Translations under genes and position numbers: made by a program | Origin: Cristatella mucedo | Lineage: Eukaryota > Bryozoa > Phylactolaemata > Cristatellidae | DNA: 64,000 nucleotides | Direction: 5' to 3' | Assembly: GCA_009760855.2 (NCBI GenBank) | Contig: WPIO01000032.1 | Span: 2,007,501-2,071,500, forward strand | Notes under the pieces: generated by a model | Databases searched by the model: none | Told to the model about the DNA's origin: nothing | What the model saw: only the letters and a program-made list of their open reading frames with translations | Shown: positions 12,012-50,027 of the stretch, in pieces | Layout of the letters: every line of letters begins with the position of its first letter | How positions within the stretch are numbered: the first letter of the stretch is position 1

Positions 12012-15000
12012 GTGAAAGCGATAGGGAGAGTGAGGGAGAGAGACGCCTTCGTGGCCGCATAATGGGGGCAGGTATTGCTCATGTTTTGTTAAATTGGCAT
12101 TTCTTTCGGCTCGTTGCCCTACGCGAGCTGTGCTGTTTTCAGGAAAGAGTCATGTATGCCGACCAGAAGGGACCAGCCTTTCCTTCGTTTGCCGGTCCTT
12201 CGTTTGCCGGTCCTGCTGGCTTAATGATGCCTGTAAGTGCTGCAGCCGCCGAAGGCAGCCCGACGGCGCCACCGCTCCGTCAGCGGCCTCGCGAACCCGC
12301 CGAGGGTGCGTCCGGGTCGCTGACGGAGCGGTGGGCGCAGTTCTGTCGGGCTGCCTCGGCGGAGCGTCGGAAGCGCGTCTCTCACGTTGGTGCGCGCGCG
12401 GCGGCTTTCGCCGCTGCTGTTTCAGAAGCGAGCTACCAGCGGCGACGCCGCCCCAGCCGAGGCCTACGTGCCCGTTATTAGCTCGCCTGTGAGTAAGGCC
12501 GCCGACGGTACTTGAACCCAAAACTAACCGTCACAAGCGGCGACCGAGTTTTTTTGCCGAAGGTTGAACCTAGTAACCAGTTCAGTTGAGCGTCGTTGCC
12601 CGAAGAGGGAGAAATGCCGAACCTCCCTATTAGCTAGATTTAATGACGCGTTGGCAACTATTGCTGTGGCTGCGCGCTTCGTAGGACCAACCTCGATCAC
12701 CCAGGCGTCGTAGCTTTGTATGTCGTCCGCGAAAACCCAGCTCTGCCGTGCCATTAACTTAGCTGCGAAATTGGGCACCGCCGGGAATGAGCCTAGTCAC
12801 GTGGCCAGTGTCACGCGTGAGCTCGTGTCCCTTCGCCAGCTCTAGCATTTCCTGCTTGCGCCTCGATGCTCCTGCTCCCTGCCACCTGCAAGTCAGCGAT
12901 CAAGCGCCGGTCCTTGGGTGTCGGATTACCTTCGCCGGTGCCTTATCCAGCCGCTCGGCATTTCCTCACCTGCGTGGCATGATGGCGTCGCCGCCGCCGA
13001 ACGCTCAAAGCGACCGCAGACGGGGCGTGTGTGCTCAGACGGGGCGTGTGTGCGTCGCATGCTCGCCGCCTCTAATCAAGTCGCTGCCGCCGTATTCACG
13101 GCAGCCACAATGTTCGCCCCGAGCTGCCAACGCTTTCGCGCTTGCGCCACGTGAGCTTGACGCCATGTTTTTGTCGGGCAGGGCCCTCCGGGTCCTAGGG
13201 GCCCGTCTGGACAGCCGGGCCCTCCCGGACCTGCGGGCTTTCCCGGACAGCGAGGTGAGCCGGGCAGCTCAGGACCAGCGGGACCGGCTGGCGAGCGCGG
13301 ACTTTCCGGACCTCCTGGACCGTCAGGGCGAAACGGTGACCCTGGCCGCGACGGCGACTCGGGGCCGCTAGGTGAGTAGCCGTACTTGCTATCGCCTTTG
13401 CTTCGTCGCCGCGAAAGCGGCTGGCGTTTGACCGGGGGAACAGGGGCCGACGTAGATTGCAGCTCAGATTTTTCGTCCGATTCCAGGTCCGCCAGGACCG
13501 TCGGGCGAGAGAGGATCCGACGGCATGCCCGGAATGCCGGGCATAAAGGGACACCGAGGGTTCCGCGGGAAATCCGGCGACAAGGGCGACAAGGGCGGCG
13601 ACGGAGCGCCCGGACCACAGGGCAACCTCGGACCCGTCGGAGCTCCCGGACAGCCCGGCCCAGCCGGGCCGAGCGGGGAGCGAGGCGCTGCCGGCCCGCC
13701 TGGGCCCGCCGGCGAGAGGGGCAACGACGGAGCACCCGGACCGATCGGCTCGCAGGGACCGGCCGGTCCCATCGGACCGGCGGGCTTTCCCGGGCAGCAG
13801 GGTGATCGCGGCGACGCTGGACAGCAGGGAACGCAGGGAGCTCGCGGCATGAGCGGAGCGCCGGGCAAGGACGGCAGGAACGGCGAGCCTGGAGCGGCCG
13901 GCGAGCCCGGATATCCGGGAAAAGACGGCTCTTCCGGCAAGCCTGGCCAGGACGGCCTGACCGGAGCACAGGGACCGGTTGGATTCCCAGGACCGCAGGG
14001 TAGCGTGGGGCCAATTGGTGACACCGGCCCGCCGGGTGAGCGTGGCACGCCGGGCGCTCCGGGCACCTCCGGAAGCCCCGGAGAAATAGGACAGAGAGGA
14101 GAGCCGGGCCGCTTTGGTGCGCCAGGAGAGCGAGGAGAGCAGGGTGCTCCGGGTCCGAGAGGCGAGACGGGCGCCGTGGGAAGCCAAGGAGTGCCGGGCT
14201 CCCCGGGCATTCGGGTGAGTGGCTCGCGTCGGTCGGTTTATTTCGCTTAGCGTGTGCACAGGCCCTGTATGCTCAGCGCTCGACGCGGCAGGGGGGGGGG
14301 GTTTGCCGCTCGAGGCGTCTCCATCTCTTCCGCTCAGCTCCAAGCTCACTCCGTCTGTGGATGCCATTCCGTTTCAGGGCGAGGCAGGTTCGCCGGGCAT
14401 ACCGGGTAAAGACGGATCGGCAGGTCTGCCAGGCGAGACGGGACCCGAGGGCTTCGCCGGACCACAGGGTCAGGCTGGTCCACGAGGCGAGCGAGGGCAG
14501 TCTGGACCACCGGGCAAGGAGGGTCTTCGAGGTCCGCCGGGCAGGCCAGGTGACGACGGCCGACCCGGCACGCAAGGCCTGCAGGGTTCGTCAGGAGCCG
14601 ACGGCTTGACCGGCACGCAGGGTCCGCAGGGCCAGCCCGGACCGGCTGGAATTCCAGGAAAAGACGGCTCGGTCGGCCTGCCCGGCGAGAGGGGAAAGGA
14701 CGGCGCTACGGGCCTGATTGGCGAACCGGGCTTGCCCGGCGAGACTGGAACGAACGGACCGGTCGGAAATCCCGGACCGGTGGGACAGCGGGGCTCGATC
14801 GGCGAGCGAGGACCCTCCGGCGAGAAGGGCACGGATGGCGCACCAGGTCTGGCTGGAGCGCCCGGACCACAGGGCAAGACGGGCGAGCGAGGTCTGCCAG
14901 GCGAGGCCGGATCGCAGGGCAACCCCGGTCCGATGGGCCCGCGTGGATCCCGAGGCATGAACGGCGAGAGGGGCGATGCCGGCAAGCCGGGAACCGACGG

Positions 15001-17823
15001 CGCAGCGGGACCGCAGGGCAAGGACGGAGCGGTCGGAGCGCCAGGACCGAACGGCTTCCCCGGAGAGCGAGGCGACCGCGGAGAAGCCGGCAGCCCAGGG
15101 CTGGCCGGCGAGCCCGGGCCGCAGGGCCAGCCCGGCAACCAGGGACCTCGAGGCCTGGGCGGTGAGCGAGGCAAGGACGGCACGCCCGGCTCGCCGGGCG
15201 AGCCCGGCCTGTCCGGCGAGCAGGGCCCGGCGGGTGAGAACGGAGCGACGGGAAAGAAGGGCGATCGAGGCCTGCAGGGCGAGCGCGGCAACTCCGGCAA
15301 GGACGGGTCGAACGGCGAGCCGGGCGCGCCCGGCCTGCCCGGCGCCACGGGCTTCCCTGGCGACAAGGGTCCGGCCGGTCCGCCGGGCGACAAGGGAGAC
15401 GCCGGCTTGCAGGGCAACTCGGGCGAGCGGGGCGCGCCGGGCCCGCGGGGCGAGGTCGGTCGAGCGGGCAAGGACGGCCCGGTCGGACAGCCCGGCGATC
15501 CTGGACAGCGGGGCGAGGCAGGCAAGCAGGGCGAACGAGGCTACACGGGCCCGAACGGAGCCGACGGGCAGCCCGGTGAGAAGGGGCCGACCGGCTTCCC
15601 TGGCGCCGCCGGCCCGTCGGGCGCTCCGGGCCCGAGGGGTGCCAGTGGCGAGGCTGGACCTCCGGGCCAGCCCGGCATCGACGGCGCGATCGGAAGACCC
15701 GGAAAGGAAGGCCTGAAGGGTGAAAAAGGTCAGGATGGTCCGGCCGGCCTGGCCGGACTGCAGGGAGTCGCCGGCCCGGCCGGCCTGCAAGGTCATCCGG
15801 GCTTCCCCGGCGCCCAGGGCGCGCCGGGACTTCCGGGAAGCAGTGGCGAGCCCGGAGCGCCCGGCAAGGACGGCCGATCGGGTAGCGACGGTTCGCAGGG
15901 TCCGGGCGGTCCGCCCGGACCTCCGGGCCCTGCCGGAACGCAGGGAGAGCGCGGCTCGGACGGACAGGCAGGACGCGACGGAGCCGCTGGTCCGGAGGGC
16001 AGGACCGGAGCCAAGGGTGACGCCGGTCAGCAGGGACCAGCCGGAGTCCCCGGTCTACCGGGCACGGAGGGTCCGCCCGGCAAACAGGGCCCGGTAGGCG
16101 ACAAGGGTCCCCAGGGCGCTCGTGGCGACCAGGGCCTGATTGGCCAGCCCGGTCCGGCCGGAGCCAGAGGAGATCGCGGCAACTCGGGCCTCAAGGGCGA
16201 GAAGGGCACCCTGGGAAAGACCGGCGACAAGGGTCTGACCGGTCTGCCCGGTCTGCCCGGAGCGCCCGGACCGCAGGGCAGCTCGGTGAGTGCAGGCTTC
16301 GCTCGCTCGCATTCGCTGGCGCTCGCTCGGTCCGCTGCACACCGCCCGCCGCGGTCCGTCGCCCAGCGGCCTAGCTGACGCGCGGTCGGCGGCTGCTGCA
16401 GGGCGACAACGGTCCGGCGGGTTTGCCTGGTGCGCCCGGCCCAGTGGGCGAGAGAGGAGCGCCCGGATCGCAAGGAGACCGGGGCACGCCGGGTGCCGCT
16501 GGGCCTCCCGGAGCAAGCGGCAAGAACGGTGAGCGCGGCGAGCCGGGCCGAGACGGCACGCCGGGAGCCAGCGGACCGCCGGGCCCTCCCGGCCCGCCGG
16601 GCAGTGCGCCCGTGTGGCCGGCGCTAGCCATGGCAGCCCCGAGCGGCGGCAGCAAGGGGTACTACAACGACGACCCGAACGACCCGTACGGCTCCTTCTT
16701 CCAGATGTTCGACGGTAAGCTGGCCCTTCCTGACGCTGCTGCCACTCACGCCTCCGCACTGTCTCTTTAGAGTCGTCGCTGACGTCATCGTCGCCACCGC
16801 CTCGGTCAGTCCTCGCCCGACGTGAGTCGTCGGTCGCGGTTCACGTCGCAAGCGTTCAACATCGTGGCCAACCGCGTTTCAGCTCTGCGCAAGCGAGACG
16901 GCAAGGAGTCGTCGCCGGCTAAGAGCTGTCGCGAGCTGTTCTTGGAGAATCCCGACTTCACCGACGGCTTCTACTTCGTCGACCCAGACGAGGGCGCCAT
17001 CGCTAACGCAATCCGCGTCTTCTGCCGGCGCGAGGACATGAGCACGTGCATACAACCCAAGCAGCCCGTGCTGGAGACTCGGTCGTACTCGTCGGAGTCA
17101 GTGGCCGCCGGCAGCCTCGCCTACCTCAGCGAGCTCTCTGGCGCCCAGGAGGTGCGGCGCTGCACGCTTTCGCGCTCAGCAGTCGCTCGCTGGCTCGCTC
17201 TCCGCCTTCCTCCACGAGCACGTCGTTTCGTCCGCTCGTCCGCTCGTGCGCATAGCCCGTACGCTCGCAGCCCGTCACCGGAGCGACGAGTTTCTCGAGC
17301 CTTTCCGATCTGTAGTTCGAATACGAAGCCGACGGCGGCCAAATGAACTTCCTGCGATTCATCAGCACCCACGCCAAGCAGCAGGTCACCGTGAAGTGCA
17401 TTAACTCGGTGGCGTTCGAAGACCGGTTCGGCAAGAGGAACAAGTCGGTCGTTCTGTACACAGCCGGCGACCGCGAGTACAAGGGCCAGGAGACGAGACT
17501 CAAGTACAAAGTTCTCCTCGACGATTGCAAGGTAGTCAGCGGACTGCCGATCGCACCCGATGCGAGCGGCGCCGGGGGCGTCGTCTGCGGCCCGAGACCT
17601 CTTGCCCAGGGGCTTCCGCCGAGGCGGCGGTGGCACGGCTGACGCTCGCTCACCCCCCCCCCCGTTTTTCTTGCAGTATGCCAAGAGAGCCGAGGCGAAG
17701 ACGGTGCTGGAGATTGATACGAAGCAAGCCCTCCACCTGCCCATTCTCGACATCGCAGTGAGGGACGTCGGCTCGGCGAGCAAGCAGCTGGGGATCGAGC
17801 TGGGCCAAGTGTGCTTCTCATAA
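10916..17823 (+). CDS. Fibrillar collagen alpha chain, ten coding exons (complete gene)
   Basis: Extracellular fibril-forming collagen. Exons 10916-10979, 11660-11697, 12143-12232, 13182-13371, 13487-14214, 14378-16285, 16402-16714, 16853-17151, 17316-17531 and 17677-17823 sum to 3,993 nt (1,330 residues plus stop), and every junction is in phase. Order: signal peptide; about 45-residue N-terminal region with no VWC or TSPN domain; 336 uninterrupted Gly-X-Y triplets (about 1,008 residues; vertebrate fibrillar chains have about 338); C-telopeptide; COLFI C-propeptide ending CFS. The N-telopeptide keeps a YADQK motif like the cross-linking YDEK of type I collagen. Helix residues 82-87 read GIKGHR, the canonical N-side cross-link site. 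The only uncertain junction is the start of exon 8. The orthology group is not resolved, so no symbol is given. Confidence 0.96.
11660..11697 (+). CDS. Collagen exon 2: short N-propeptide segment
   Basis: A 38-nt exon between a pyrimidine-rich acceptor ending GTTGCAG and a CAG|GTACGT donor. With the carried base it encodes [13 protein letters not shown] and converts phase 1 to phase 0. That is exactly what is needed to join exon 1 to exon 3, and this is the main support for it. Confidence 0.75.
11931..12007. repeat. (GA)n microsatellite in collagen intron 2
   Basis: A nearly pure GA run inside the intron between exons 2 and 3, preceded by a short TG-rich stretch. The long Arg/Glu and Ser/Leu open frames across it come from the repeat. 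Confidence 0.95.
12143..12232 (+). CDS. Collagen exon 3: N-telopeptide-like segment
   Basis: A 90-nt phase 0-0 exon (TTTTCAG acceptor, GTAAGT donor). It encodes [13 protein letters not shown], then a duplicated PSFAG, then AGLMMP running into the first GPPGPRG of the helix. YADQK resembles the lysyl-oxidase cross-linking YDEK of vertebrate N-telopeptides, and the GLMMP-GPPGPRG junction resembles the GLMGPRGPPG start of type I chains. The PSFAG duplication is a 15-nt DNA repeat. Confidence 0.85.
12245..12362. repeat. Long imperfect inverted repeat in collagen intron 3
   Basis: The outer arms (12245-12263 and 12345-12362) and inner arms (12271-12285 ACCGCTCCGTCAGCG and 12318-12332, its exact reverse complement) pair to make a stem of roughly 40-45 bp with a few mismatches and a loop of about 30 nt. 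It begins 12 nt after the exon 3 donor site. Confidence 0.8.
13182..13371 (+). CDS. Collagen exon 4: start of the triple helix
   Basis: Sixty-three residues of perfect Gly-X-Y from [10 protein letters not shown] onward, between a GGGCAG acceptor and a GTGAGT donor, ending in phase 1. At 190 nt it is not one of the 45/54/99/108-nt sizes usual for vertebrate helix exons. Confidence 0.93.
13487..14214 (+). CDS. Collagen exon 5: triple helix
   Basis: 728 nt of uninterrupted Gly-X-Y after a TTCCAG acceptor; donor GTGAGT at 14215. It contains [11 protein letters not shown], the conserved N-side helix cross-link site with Lys at helix residue 84 (Lys87 in type I collagen), followed by a lysine-rich [10 protein letters not shown]. 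It ends on a full codon (GSPGIR). Confidence 0.95.
14378..16285 (+). CDS. Collagen exon 6: bulk of the triple helix
   Basis: A single 1,908-nt exon carrying 212 Gly-X-Y triplets with no interruption, phase 0 on both sides (GTTTCAG acceptor, GTGAGT donor). It includes GLPGER (near 14679) and GFPGER (15053-15070), matching known integrin I-domain binding motifs when the Y-position proline is hydroxylated. The exon is very large for a fibrillar collagen helix. Confidence 0.96.
16402..16714 (+). CDS. Collagen exon 7: helix end and C-telopeptide
   Basis: Twenty-two further triplets ending in [10 protein letters not shown], typical of helix termination. A non-collagenous stretch follows ([16 protein letters not shown], then [18 protein letters not shown]). 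Acceptor GCTGCAG; donor GTAAGC at 16715, phase 1. The acidic Tyr-rich stretch sits where vertebrate chains have the procollagen C-proteinase region. Confidence 0.92.
16853..17151 (+). CDS. Collagen exon 8: trimerisation stretch and first part of the COLFI domain
   Basis: Encodes [22 protein letters not shown], aligning residue for residue with the LKSLSQQIENIRSPEG..PARTC stretch of alpha1(I). CRELFLEN, the FVDPDEG calcium-site region, VFC and STC follow. The start at 16853 is chosen because it is the only acceptor both in phase with exon 7 and preserving this stretch, but CGCAAG is a weak acceptor. Alternatives are 16883 (better TTTCAG, loses part of the stretch) or an extra small exon at 16771-16821. 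Donor GTGCGG at 17152. Confidence 0.8.
17316..17531 (+). CDS. Collagen exon 9: COLFI domain, middle
   Basis: 216 nt, phase 0-0 (CTGTAG acceptor, AAG|GTAGTC donor). Encodes [20 protein letters not shown], then [13 protein letters not shown] (the YHCKNSVAY block of other chains), ending KVLLDDCK. It carries two of the conserved intrachain-disulfide cysteines. Confidence 0.93.
17677..17823 (+). CDS. Collagen exon 10: COLFI domain C-terminus
   Basis: 147 nt including the TAA. Encodes [20 protein letters not shown] followed by [21 protein letters not shown], matching the LPIIDVAPLDVG...VCFL ending of fibrillar collagens. Acceptor TTGCAG follows a C/T run. The final exon size is close to that of vertebrate fibrillar collagen genes. 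Confidence 0.95.
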   Translation, partial: YAKRAEAKTVLEIDTKQALHLPILDIAVRDVGSASKQLGIELGQVCFS

Positions 17824-18395
17824 GAAACCCTCGACGACGAGGAAGTCCCCTCCGCGAGCGACCAGCCCGCACGCACGCGCGGGGCCAGCAATGTGCCGAC
17901 GCCATGCTGCTGACGCCACCCGCCAACTGGCCTCTCCTGCCTGACGCCTCTCCCGACGCGTGCGGTTGGGCGCATTCGCCGCCTCTCCTGCGTGCGTCGG
18001 CGGCTCACGCCCGTTTTCGTGATTTCCGTTTCTAATGTCAGCGCGCGCGCGTTTGCGACTAGCCGTGAGCAGGCCGGGACGGCTGCCTGGGGCGACGCCA
18101 TGGGCGTCAGCGGCCGGCAGCGGCCGCGGCAGCAGACTTTTTTGTGGGCCCGTCTTTGGGCGCTCCACCACACCACTAAACATTGTGTTCATCGCGCAGA
18201 AGCCGCGAAACCCTACGCTGTGATGCACATTCAGCTAGACAACACTGCCAGTTTTGGGAAATCCGCGGGAGGGATGTCTGCTCGGTGTACAGGGCTAACG
18301 TCGCGCACTGCGTCATGCGGGACGCGCTCGGTTTTTCAAACGCTCAGCGCCTCCGGACTGCAGTTTTTTGCAAGGAAGTCATACCTAGCACGGAA

Positions 18396-18472
18396 AATAA
18401 ACGAGTCGCACACCTGAGCCGGCTTTGTACATACATTTTAAATATATTTGATTTACCAGTATGTTAAATAAA
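18396..18472 (+). terminator. Poly(A) signals of the collagen gene
   Basis: AATAAA occurs at 18396-18401 and again at 18467-18472, with a GT-rich element (AGGGTGTGTC) directly after the second. This gives a 3' UTR of about 590-670 nt after the TAA at 17821. Confidence 0.7.
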
Positions 18473-18487
18473 ACATGTTTCTAGGGT

Positions 18488-18540
18488 GTGTCAAAAGCCG
18501 GGGCTGACAGTCGGTACCGCTTTTTGACACCAGCGAGCGC
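18488..18540. repeat. Imperfect inverted repeat just past the collagen poly(A) site
   Basis: GTGTCAAAAGC (18488-18498) pairs with GCTTTTTGACAC (18529-18540) with one bulged T and a loop of about 30 nt. Confidence 0.65.
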
Positions 18541-20084
18541 GATGTCACGCAGAGCGGCCGACAGCGGTACTGCCGGACCTCTGTCGCTTAGTTGCCGCAG
18601 CGGCCGGCGGCACAACCGTAGCAGCTGCACAGCCGAACCGGTAAGCGGTTGCCGACGACGGAGGCTCGCGCCTACAGCCCGATCTGCAGCCGCGGCGAGG
18701 CGCGGAGCACTAGGATGCTGCTGCTGTCGGTCAGAGCAGCCCAGGCGAAGCCGGTATTGAGCCGCAGTACTACTAAGTTCCGGACCGGTCCACAGCGTGC
18801 TCTGCAATCTAGTCAGTAATAATAACGATAAGATACCGTTTGTATAGTGCCCAAACAGAACCAAATGCCAAACTGATTACCACTCTGGAGATGGAGTCAA
18901 TTGGTTCGTCGTAGGATGGGTGGTGTTGGCACACGAGAGCAAATGTCGTGTTACTATTACAATTTTCACGGACCGAGGAATGATATCATATGTTCGTGTT
19001 TAGCTTCGTTTTAAACGTCGTCTAGTCGGGCATTTCTTGACGCGAGTCCCGGGCTTTGAGAGCATACTACCTAAATGCACGGTTTTCACAAAACTCGAGT
19101 CTCAGTCCAACTGCCTGAGCATGAAGCGCTGGTTGCACGAGGCCTAGCCGGACTGGAAAGTAGTTGGGACAGAGAGGTCAGAACAAGAGGATATTAAAAG
19201 ACGTCAAAGTGAAGGACAGAAATTTCCAGTGGATGAAGAGCCGATGAAAATCGACGAGAAGTAGTGTATTGTGGCGGTTGCCGCGTTCATGACAAGCCGA
19301 GTCGCAGAAGTGTGCACCAGCAGTACGAGTCCCGTTGCACAGGCCGGAAGACGAGCGGGTGCCACGACACAACGCCGCAAATGCACGGGATAGCTGGAAT
19401 GCTGCGGCCTTGTCAAAGTGGGCAGCAATTTTTCGAGCAGCTGAAAGTAGGCAGTCTGAATTGCGAAGCTGACTCTGCAGTCTCGTGAAAGTTCACTTAA
19501 AAACGGGACACTGAGATTGCGCGCGCGTGCAATGCCGAGCCCTTTTTTTTGGCGGTGGTGGAGGGTGAACGTTTTTCGATTTTCGAGTGGCGCTAGGTTT
19601 GCCCTGAGCCATCATTCGAGTCGGCTTTTTTCGTTACTAACTGAATTCAAGAACGCTTGCTGCAGTCCACTCCTGGCTCGCCGAGTTCGGGTTCACGGAC
19701 CGGGTTCAAGCTTCGCGTCGCCGGAACTGGAGGACGCGCCAAGCGATATGCCGCGAAAGTACGACAGGCTAACTGGGGCGCAGGCTCAACGCTGCGCGAC
19801 GTTTCGCCACTCGAGCTTCGCCCAGCTCGGCTTGCGGCCGGTCGCAGTAAAGAATAGCTGCTTCAACGGCCTCGTTCGCATAGCGGCGAAACAGCCTCAA
19901 AGGCTATCGCCTTACGCTTGGCAGCGAGCAATAAAGGATTGCGCACGGCAGGACTCATACCGACGACCAGGGTCGCAAAGAGCGAGCACCTTACCACTAG
20001 GGCCAAGACCTAGAGGTGAAAGATCGCGCGGAGCCTAGCGCGCGCGCACGCGGTTACCTGCAGGCTTACCGGCGCGCAGGGTCG
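18541..20084. other. Intergenic sequence, no gene recognised
   Basis: The first 250 nt are GC-rich, then mixed composition. Open frames such as 19517-20038 (+) are Arg/Ser/Ala-rich with no recognisable domain or splice context. No RNA gene seen. Confidence 0.45.
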
Positions 20085-20640
20085 GTGCAAGACGCAGCAG
20101 CAGTCAGGCTCGTCTGTCGCTGGCATCTCAATTACCACATTAAACCGCTTCTCGCCGACCTGTACTGGCTCTCTATAGCAGCGCAGAGCATAGACTTCAA
20201 GGATTTCTTTTGGTACACACTTTTAGCTCCCTCCATTCTCTCGCTGCAGCCTACCAATCCGAACTACTTCCCAATCAGGGTCTGGGCATTGTACCGTTCG
20301 CGTGTCTGACTCAAGTCGTATGGTAGTGGCTCGAAGCAAGCTCGCATTATTTGGAGACCGTGCCTTTAGTTCGTATGCTCCCAAAGACTGGAAATCTCTC
20401 CCGACTGACTTCACCACGCCGACCTCAAAGCGTTGCTAATGTTCCTCACAGCATTCGCCTCTCGTCCTCGCGAATCCTCCTTTTCTCTTTCTCCCCTTAC
20501 GCTCACGCTCACGCATTGCATGCAATCCGTGCCCCTATCGACATGCTTCCTTTACAGCACAAGCAAAGTGCCTGGACAGAGAATGAGTTCTCTCTCAGAG
20601 TGCTACCCAAATGTATTAAAATTATTATCATTATTTCTTA
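20085..20640 (+). mobile_element. L2-like LINE 3' fragment
   Basis: The phrases CTCGCCGACCTGTACTGGCT and TTTAGTTCGTATGCTCCCAA match the LINE C-terminal coding region, and a degraded tail (AGTGCC..GAGTTCTCT..ATTATT) ends near 20640. Several frameshifts; dead copy. Confidence 0.75.
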
Positions 20641-20649
20641 GCACTGCTG

Positions 20650-21376
20650 CTGCCGCAGCCACGTCGTCGATGCCGACAGCAAATGCTCGCTGTGCAGCAT
20701 GCTCGACCCATCGACTGTTGCTCCGTCTCTAACGGCGCCACGCTCTTAGTCTTAGCACGCGATGTCCCGCCTCGCGTGAGCATCCTAATTGATCCTAAGC
20801 GATCGCTCTTGCGCGCGCTGCTCTCCGTCGGCTTGTGCATAGGGCGAACAAAAGGGTTGCGGCGGAAGTGTCTGCTTCCTCTCGGTATTTCGCTGCTCCG
20901 TCGGCTACCGCGCCGCGAAAGTCCGGCCCGGTCGGGCAGTGCGCCCGGGCTTGCTTACGGCAGGACCCTAATAATGAAGATAGCTACTCTATATAGAGAT
21001 TCGCTTGGCGCAGTAAGAGAGCCGAATTTCAAACGACTCCGAGATAAACGTGGCGTGCAAGCGTGCGTGCGTCCATATTGTATTTGTATCACAGTGCAGC
21101 CACGCGGCGACGGGCTTGGACCGCGAGCCAGCTCGTAGTCGGTAGCTGAATAATAGGTTAGCGCGTCGGCGGTGTCGGCTCAACTAGATTTCCAAGCGTG
21201 TAAGCGAAAAACAAACCGGCGGGTACCGCCGTCAAACATCCGGCGAATGGCGCGACCGAGCGGCGCGCGCGTCGTCGTCGGTCATCGCCGCGAGGCGAGC
21301 CGGGAGGAGCAGAGAGAAGAGGAGAGCGCCGAGCCGCTCTCCGTCGGCGCTCGACGCAGTGCCGGCACGGCCGCCG
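20650..21376. other. 3' flank of the vWA gene
   Basis: Moderately GC-rich; should contain the 3' UTR of the minus-strand gene whose stop codon is at 21377-21379. No AATAAA or ATTAAA close to the stop on the minus strand was found, so the polyadenylation site is unknown. Confidence 0.4.
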
Positions 21377-49900
<28,524 letters not shown>

Positions 49901-49990
49901 CTACGTACAATAAAAAAAAGGCCACTGTCTGCAAGTCCACTTTTCGAAGCCGATGCCTCTCGAACTGTTACCCGCTTACAGTGCTACTGT

Positions 49991-50027
49991 CTTCTCTGGC
50001 GTCTGCACATCGCAGACGCCAGAGAAG
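49991..50027. repeat. Perfect 16-bp hairpin
   Basis: CTTCTCTGGCGTCTGC (49991-50006), loop ACATC, exact reverse complement (50012-50027). It lies about 90 nt on the acceptor side of the vWA exon. Confidence 0.9.

Noticed and set aside
13076-16655. Long Pro/Gly/Ser and Arg/Ala frames antisense to, or out of frame with, the collagen helix exons
   Set aside because: Shadows of the GC-rich Gly-X-Y coding repeat; the collagen frame explains the sequence and its splice sites.
16883-17151. Start of collagen exon 8 at 16883 with the better TTTCAG acceptor
   Set aside because: It is in phase but removes [11 protein letters not shown], which aligns without gaps to the trimerisation stretch of other chains; kept only as an alternative.
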